Source: Acidithiobacillus sp. (lineage in GTDB: Bacteria; Pseudomonadota; Gammaproteobacteria; Acidithiobacillales; Acidithiobacillaceae). Taken from it: 9,797 nt of DNA. The notes under the pieces were generated by a model, which was not told the origin of the DNA, searched no databases, and worked only from the letters and a program-made list of their open reading frames with translations. This document shows positions 6,979-9,797 of this stretch, in pieces. Both the position numbers and the translations under genes were made by a program. The stretch spans positions 1 through 9,797 of the forward strand of contig DAIAVG010000037.1 in NCBI GenBank assembly GCA_027445725.1, in the 5' to 3' direction. Position 1 is the first letter of the stretch. Each line of letters opens with the position of its first letter.

Positions 6979-7317
6979 ATGATGATCACCATGCGTAAGT
7001 TCATTGCAATATTGAAGGCCACATTGTTGAAAGGGCTGGTTTATTCTCTGGCATTCGGTGCGCTGGTATGGGTCTTGATTTTTGGAGTGAGCCTGTTGCG
7101 TTTGCACATCCTTGGCCATGCCCCGGATGGGATACTTTGGTTGACGCCACAACACATGCCGTGGCCGCAGGCGTTGGAAAAGTCGGCTCGCGTTGCATCG
7201 GTGGCCGCGATCGTGATGGTGTGGTTTGGAATCGCTGCAACCCTTCTTGCGAATCTCATCGGATTGATCATCATCGGCTTGTTTCTGGTGTTGCCAAAAA
7301 GGTCGGAAGCACGTTGA
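6979..7317 (+). CDS. Small membrane protein, unknown function
   Basis: 112 residues from the ATG at 6979. AGAAGG (6970-6975) sits close upstream, so 6982 is an equally good start and 6991 is possible. Hydrophobic segments lie at about 19-40 and 72-105, the second long enough for two helices. A loop containing PDGILWLTPQHMPWP lies between them, and the tail is basic (LPKRSEAR). It follows the glycosyltransferase by 20 bases, so it is probably co-transcribed. It could anchor that otherwise soluble glycosyltransferase or help move lipid-linked sugar, but it lacks the four-helix layout of GtrA-type flippases, so no function is assigned. Confidence 0.75.
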   Translation: MMITMRKFIAILKATLLKGLVYSLAFGALVWVLIFGVSLLRLHILGHAPDGILWLTPQHMPWPQALEKSARVASVAAIVMVWFGIAATLLANLIGLIIIGLFLVLPKRSEAR

Positions 7318-7339
7318 GTAGCCAATAGGAGAAGAAATC

Positions 7340-7549
7340 ATGTTCTGGATTATTGCCGCACTGGCAATCCCTGTGCTTGTTGTATTGATGCTGTTTTTTT
7401 CGGCAATGGATGATTTCTGGCAGATCATCACGCTACGCATTGACTTGAGCCGTCTCTTTGGTGATCTGGTTCATGTGCTGTTCATCATCGGCATTGGCCT
7501 GGTGGCCGAATTGTTCAGTCTGTTCATGTTGGTTAAGGAAATCCTTTGA
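7340..7549 (+). CDS. 69-residue two-helix membrane protein, unknown function
   Basis: The ATG is preceded by a strong AGGAGAAG (7327-7334). The N-terminal helix spans about residues 2-22 (FWIIAALAIPVLVVLMLFF). A short amphipathic middle (MDDFWQIITLRIDLSRL) follows, then a second helix at about 45-67. The end carries AAGGAA (7535-7540), which serves as the ribosome binding site for the TTG-started NERD gene that overlaps its stop (TTGA). Coupling suggests a membrane partner of the NERD protein. No family recognised. Confidence 0.75.
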   Translation: MFWIIAALAIPVLVVLMLFFSAMDDFWQIITLRIDLSRLFGDLVHVLFIIGIGLVAELFSLFMLVKEIL

Positions 7550-8223
7550 TTTTTCCATTGAGCATTGCGGGAGCCATCCTGATTTTGGTCGGAGGGCGGG
7601 CATGGCGGATCCATGCGCGGGGGAAGGCTGGCGAACTCCGGGTGCGCATGATGCTGTTCGTATTACGCGCACCAACACTGAACGACATCGTTCTCCAGGG
7701 CCAGCGCGGCCTCACTCAGATCGATCATGTGGTCCTGACTCATTCCGGCTTGCTGGTGCTGGAAACCAAGAACTTCAGCGGCCAGCTTTATGACCAGGGC
7801 CGCCGCCGGCCCTGGCTGCAGTATTTGGGTGGCACCCAGCGTCCGCTGCACAATCCACAGGATCAGAATTATGGGCACCGAAAGGCCGTCATCGAGAACA
7901 GTGGTGTTCGCCCTCAAGAGGTTTTCGATGCCGTGGTATTGGCCGGCGACGCGCAGTTTCCCAGAGGCGCCCCGGAAGGGGTGATTCACCTGAAAAGCCT
8001 GCCCGGCTTGTTGCGAAAACTAGGCGGTTCCAAAGAGATTCCTGACGCCTATCGGGAGGCCTGGGAGCATTTGAGAGGGAGAATACAGGGCAGCCAGGAG
8101 GCCCGTGCGGCGCAGATGCGTAAGGTGACCGGCGGCGGCCTGAACTATTGGATACAGGCTCATGGGCCATGGTTGGCGGCTCTGGGATTCGGTTGTTTTG
8201 TGGCGGGGATTTTCCCATGGTGA
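7546..8223 (+). CDS. Membrane-anchored NERD-domain protein
   Basis: 225 residues. The NERD (nuclease-related) domain is a restriction-endonuclease-like fold. Here GKAGELRV (26-33, E30), QIDHVVLTHSGLLVLETKNFSG (58-79; D60, E73, K75) and NPQDQN (103-108) match the expected Glu, Asp, ExK and Gln positions, so the active site looks intact. A hydrophobic N-terminal segment (about 3-18) and another at the C-terminus (about 206-223) indicate membrane anchoring at both ends. The TTG start at 7546 is supported by AAGGAA at 7535-7540 and by overlap with the upstream stop; no nearby ATG keeps the N-terminal helix. NERD proteins are frequent on plasmids and in accessory regions, and their substrate is generally unknown. 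Nuclease activity here is inferred from family residues only. Confidence 0.85.
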   Translation: MIFPLSIAGAILILVGGRAWRIHARGKAGELRVRMMLFVLRAPTLNDIVLQGQRGLTQIDHVVLTHSGLLVLETKNFSGQLYDQGRRRPWLQYLGGTQRPLHNPQDQNYGHRKAVIENSGVRPQEVFDAVVLAGDAQFPRGAPEGVIHLKSLPGLLRKLGGSKEIPDAYREAWEHLRGRIQGSQEARAAQMRKVTGGGLNYWIQAHGPWLAALGFGCFVAGIFPW

Positions 8224-8245
8224 GGATTTTTGGAGAGGAGGAGTG

Positions 8246-8434
8246 ATGGGCGTTTGCGAACGTAAGACAGCAGAAACCAGCCATCTCGCGGTTGAGATCG
8301 CGCGGCTGATGGGCGAGGGTGCCGCTGGCAAGGAAAAGGCGAGGGCGCTGTTGCAGGCGGCCATGTCGGCTCCGGACCCGGGTACGCTGAATGGCGGGAA
8401 TCCTGCGCGTCGCGAAGCAAAAAGGACTGTCTGA
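8246..8434 (+). CDS. 62-residue protein of unknown function
   Basis: The ATG at 8246 follows an excellent purine-rich ribosome binding site (GGAGAGGAGGAG, 8232-8243). The product is soluble and charged, with a predicted helix HLAVEIARLMGEGAAGKEKARALLQAAM and a low-complexity tail PDPGTLNGGNPARREAK. No family recognised. The stop overlaps the next ATG by one base (TGATG), so it is coupled to the 85-residue protein that follows. Confidence 0.7.
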   Translation: MGVCERKTAETSHLAVEIARLMGEGAAGKEKARALLQAAMSAPDPGTLNGGNPARREAKRTV

Positions 8435-8691
8435 TGGCCAACGTCCAACACATCGCCACCCGCATTTTCCGGCATGTTGATGCCGGTCACTTGCCTGCTG
8501 GATATGCACTCACGATGGGCGTTCTGATCGACGCCTATGACGACGACCCGGATTTTCATGAATGGTCCGATACCGTGATGGGTAGCGCAATTGAAAAATT
8601 GATCGCCTGCATGGTTCGCACTGAGAAATGGAGTGATCCAGCATGGCTGCGAAATTATATACGTGAGGCAACAAAGGAGAGCGCGGCATGA
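8434..8691 (+). CDS. 85-residue acidic protein of unknown function
   Basis: The ATG overlaps the previous stop, and AAAAAGGA (8419-8426) upstream can act as its ribosome binding site. The product is soluble, with an acidic centre (IDAYDDDPDFHEWSD), a conserved-looking IEKLIACMVRTEKW and a C-terminal helix (WLRNYIREATKE). It reads like a small alpha-helical accessory protein; no family recognised. Its own end contains AAGGAGA, which serves a 30-codon ORF whose ATG overlaps the stop (ATGA). Confidence 0.75.
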   Translation: MANVQHIATRIFRHVDAGHLPAGYALTMGVLIDAYDDDPDFHEWSDTVMGSAIEKLIACMVRTEKWSDPAWLRNYIREATKESAA

Positions 8692-8780
8692 ACATTCGCC
8701 CACGCATCCACGAAGGTAGCCTTCGGCATAACGATTTGCAAATACCGAGAAAAAATCTAGTATCTCTTCAATCAGGCTGA
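8688..8780 (+). CDS. Possible 30-residue small ORF coupled to the upstream gene
   Basis: The ATG at 8688 overlaps the upstream stop as ATGA and has a strong AAGGAGA (8674-8680) seven bases before it. It ends at a TGA (8778-8780) 33 bases before htpX. The peptide begins MNIRPRIHEGSLRH and is basic, with no hydrophobic segment. It contains a perfect 6-bp inverted repeat (8711-8725). It could be a real small protein, a leader peptide affecting htpX, or an incidental ORF served by a leftover coupling signal. The ribosome binding site is the main support. Confidence 0.45.
   Translation: MNIRPRIHEGSLRHNDLQIPRKNLVSLQSG
8711..8725 (+). other. Perfect 6-bp inverted repeat upstream of htpX
   Basis: CGAAGG-TAG-CCTTCG has a three-base loop. 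No T-run follows, so it is not a standard terminator. It may stabilise or pause the transcript between the small genes and htpX. Confidence 0.4.
8736..8763 (+). promoter_or_regulatory. Candidate promoter for htpX
   Basis: TTGCAA (8736-8741), a 16-base spacer and TAGTAT (8758-8763) form a moderate sigma-70-type pair, four of six matches at each element, about 50 bases before the htpX ATG. No sigma-32 heat-shock consensus is recognisable. TAGTAT is also the core of the recurring intergenic element. Confidence 0.4.
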
Positions 8781-8813
8781 GAAATCCATTTGGCAGTAAC
8801 AAGGAGGTCCATC

Positions 8814-9635
8814 ATGCGTTCCCTGAAAGCGCTTGCATTGATGTTTGCGGTCAACCTGCTGTTTGTTATCACATTATCCGTAGTGCTTGCGATTTTCCAT
8901 GTGCAATTGCACCTGGTTGGCTTCGCGCTGCTCTTTGGCTTTGGCGGAGCATTTTTGTCCCTGTTTCTATCGAAGTGGCTGGTCAATCGCATGTTCCACA
9001 TGGTCCAGGTGCACCAGGGTGATGTTGGCGTGAATGGCCAGGTTTGGCAGCTTGCCGCCGAGACGGCGCAAAAAGCCCAGTTGCCCATGCCGGAGATCTG
9101 GATCTATGCGGATGACCGGCCTAACGCTTTCGCCACGGGCGCCACCCGGCACAGTGCCATGATCGCGGTCAGCACCGGGCTGCTCAACCTGCTGGACGTC
9201 AACACGCTGCGGTCAGTATTGGGCCATGAGATGGGCCACATTGCCAATGGCGACATGCTCAACACCACGTTGCTCATGGGGTTGATGAACAGCTATGTGA
9301 TATGGATGGGCAACCTTGCCGGCCGGTACCTGGGCAACAACGCCCTGTCGCAGCTTGTAATCACCATCGCTTTCGAGATTGGATTGTCGTTCCTGGCGCT
9401 CATTCCGATCACCGCGTACTCGCGGCATCGGGAATATGGCGCGGATGCGTTCTCCGCTAGGCTGTGGGGCAAGGAATCGATGATCAATGCCTTGCGGCGA
9501 CTGGAAAGGATGCCGGTGGAGGTGAACCCGCGCAAGGATGCGCTGGCCACGGCCTACATCCATGGCCCCATGGGAGGTTTGTTCGCGACACATCCCAGCA
9601 TGGAAAAACGGATCGCGGCAATCCGGGCGCTGTAA
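8814..9635 (+). CDS. htpX: HtpX-family membrane zinc metalloprotease
   Basis: 273 residues from the ATG at 8814, which has AAGGAGG (8801-8807) at ideal spacing; the in-frame TTG at 8790 is not needed. HtpX is an M48 inner-membrane protease that degrades misfolded membrane proteins. Two N-terminal helices (about 7-28 and 34-53) are followed by WIYADDRPNAFATG (96-109). The zinc site is HEMGH (138-142) with catalytic E139, and the third ligand is E207 in SRHREYGAD. Two further hydrophobic segments (about 152-170 and 180-200) lie between these elements, and THPSMEKRIAAIR ends the protein, as is typical. It is slightly shorter than the E. coli enzyme but complete. It is followed by a strong terminator. 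Being next to a run of membrane proteins may be quality control or coincidence. Confidence 0.95.
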   Translation: MRSLKALALMFAVNLLFVITLSVVLAIFHVQLHLVGFALLFGFGGAFLSLFLSKWLVNRMFHMVQVHQGDVGVNGQVWQLAAETAQKAQLPMPEIWIYADDRPNAFATGATRHSAMIAVSTGLLNLLDVNTLRSVLGHEMGHIANGDMLNTTLLMGLMNSYVIWMGNLAGRYLGNNALSQLVITIAFEIGLSFLALIPITAYSRHREYGADAFSARLWGKESMINALRRLERMPVEVNPRKDALATAYIHGPMGGLFATHPSMEKRIAAIRAL

Positions 9636-9657
9636 TCGGTAATCCGATCCGGAAACC

Positions 9658-9679
9658 GCCGCCTTCGGGCGGCTTTTTT
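9658..9679 (+). terminator. Rho-independent terminator after htpX
   Basis: GCCGCC (9658-9663), a UUCG tetraloop and GGCGGC (9668-9673) are followed at once by six T (9674-9679). It lies 23 bases after the htpX stop. C(UUCG)G loops are especially stable, so this is a strong plus-strand terminator. Confidence 0.95.
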
Positions 9680-9703
9680 GTCTCAAAGTTTGCGAATTTT
9701 AGG

Positions 9704-9716
9704 ATAGTATATTAAA
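9704..9716 (+). promoter_or_regulatory. Recurring AT-rich intergenic element, copy 3
   Basis: ATAGTATATTAAA matches the cores at 2457-2469 and 5302-5314 over 13 bases and lies just after the htpX terminator. TTGTCT (9678-9683) with TAGGAT (9700-9705) at 16 bases is a possible overlapping standard promoter. The position after a terminator and before a possible new gene supports a control role. Confidence 0.6.
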
Positions 9717-9766
9717 ATAAGTGACAGAAGCTAGGTCGCGCTATCTGTATGAGGAGCTTAACGGCG

Positions 9767-9797
9767 ATGCCCGTCCCGAGAAAAGAAAATTTCACAC
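9767..9797 (+). CDS. Possible 5' end of a downstream gene (partial)
   Basis: ATG at 9767 has GAGGAG (9751-9756) ten bases upstream and begins MPVPRKENFT before the window ends. An in-frame ATG lies at 9749. An alternative is the GTG at 9721 in another frame, open to the window end and starting MTEARSRYLYEEL; it has no ribosome binding site but would lie four bases after the AT-rich element. Which frame is used cannot be decided here. Confidence 0.35.
   Translation, partial: MPVPRKENFT

Noticed and set aside
8020..8802. 260-codon open frame on the minus strand
   Set aside because: It lies antisense to the NERD tail and the small plus-strand genes, which have good ribosome binding sites and coupled starts. 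Its translation has no domain-like features.
1..9797. tRNA, rRNA, transposase, integrase and attachment sites
   Set aside because: None were recognisable on either strand, so mobile-element origin of the region remains only an impression from gene content.

Overview
The window looks like a compact, plus-strand-only stretch of a Gram-negative, probably proteobacterial, genome or large mobile element. The evidence is two Sec signal peptides on cysteine-rich exported proteins, an HtpX-type membrane protease, Shine-Dalgarno starts, and many overlapping gene ends and starts. The moderately GC-rich, translationally coupled style and accessory-looking content would fit an acidophilic gammaproteobacterium or acidithiobacillus-like host, but this is a guess and no marker gene settles it. 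I see no transposase, integrase, tRNA, rRNA or CRISPR array.

Layout. (1) Positions 1-2382 hold the probable tail of an upstream gene and two overlapping genes for exported proteins. The first is a Cys/Thr-rich repeat protein. The second is a larger protein with a lectin-like beta-sandwich appearance at its C-terminus. A hairpin plus T-run follows. (2) Positions 2493-5256 hold three tightly packed genes: an extraordinarily tryptophan-rich membrane protein, a SAM-dependent methyltransferase and a 518-residue polytopic membrane protein resembling GT-C glycosyltransferases. (3) Positions 5343-6958 hold a confident UDP-glucuronate decarboxylase (UDP-xylose synthase), overlapped by a DPM1-like family 2 glycosyltransferase. 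(4) Positions 6979-8780 hold a run of small coupled genes: two small membrane proteins, a membrane-anchored NERD-domain protein, two small unknown proteins and a 30-codon ORF. (5) Positions 8814-9635 encode HtpX, closed by a strong UUCG-loop terminator. The last 117 bases hold a promoter-like element and the possible start of another gene.

Functional reading. UDP-xylose synthase, a polyprenyl-phosphate-type glycosyltransferase and a GT-C-like membrane protein have the same logic as the Arn pathway: nucleotide-pentose, then lipid-linked pentose, then transfer outside the cytoplasm. The neighbouring exported protein is full of Thr/Ser/Pro hexapeptide repeats that would suit O-glycosylation. A dedicated surface-protein or surface-glycan pentosylation system is therefore a testable hypothesis, not a demonstrated one.

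The most unexplained DNA signal is a 13-14 base AT-rich element, core ATAGTATATTAAA. It occurs three times, each time in one of the few substantial intergenic gaps. Two copies bracket the three-gene block 2493-5256 in inverted orientation, and the third lies after the htpX terminator.
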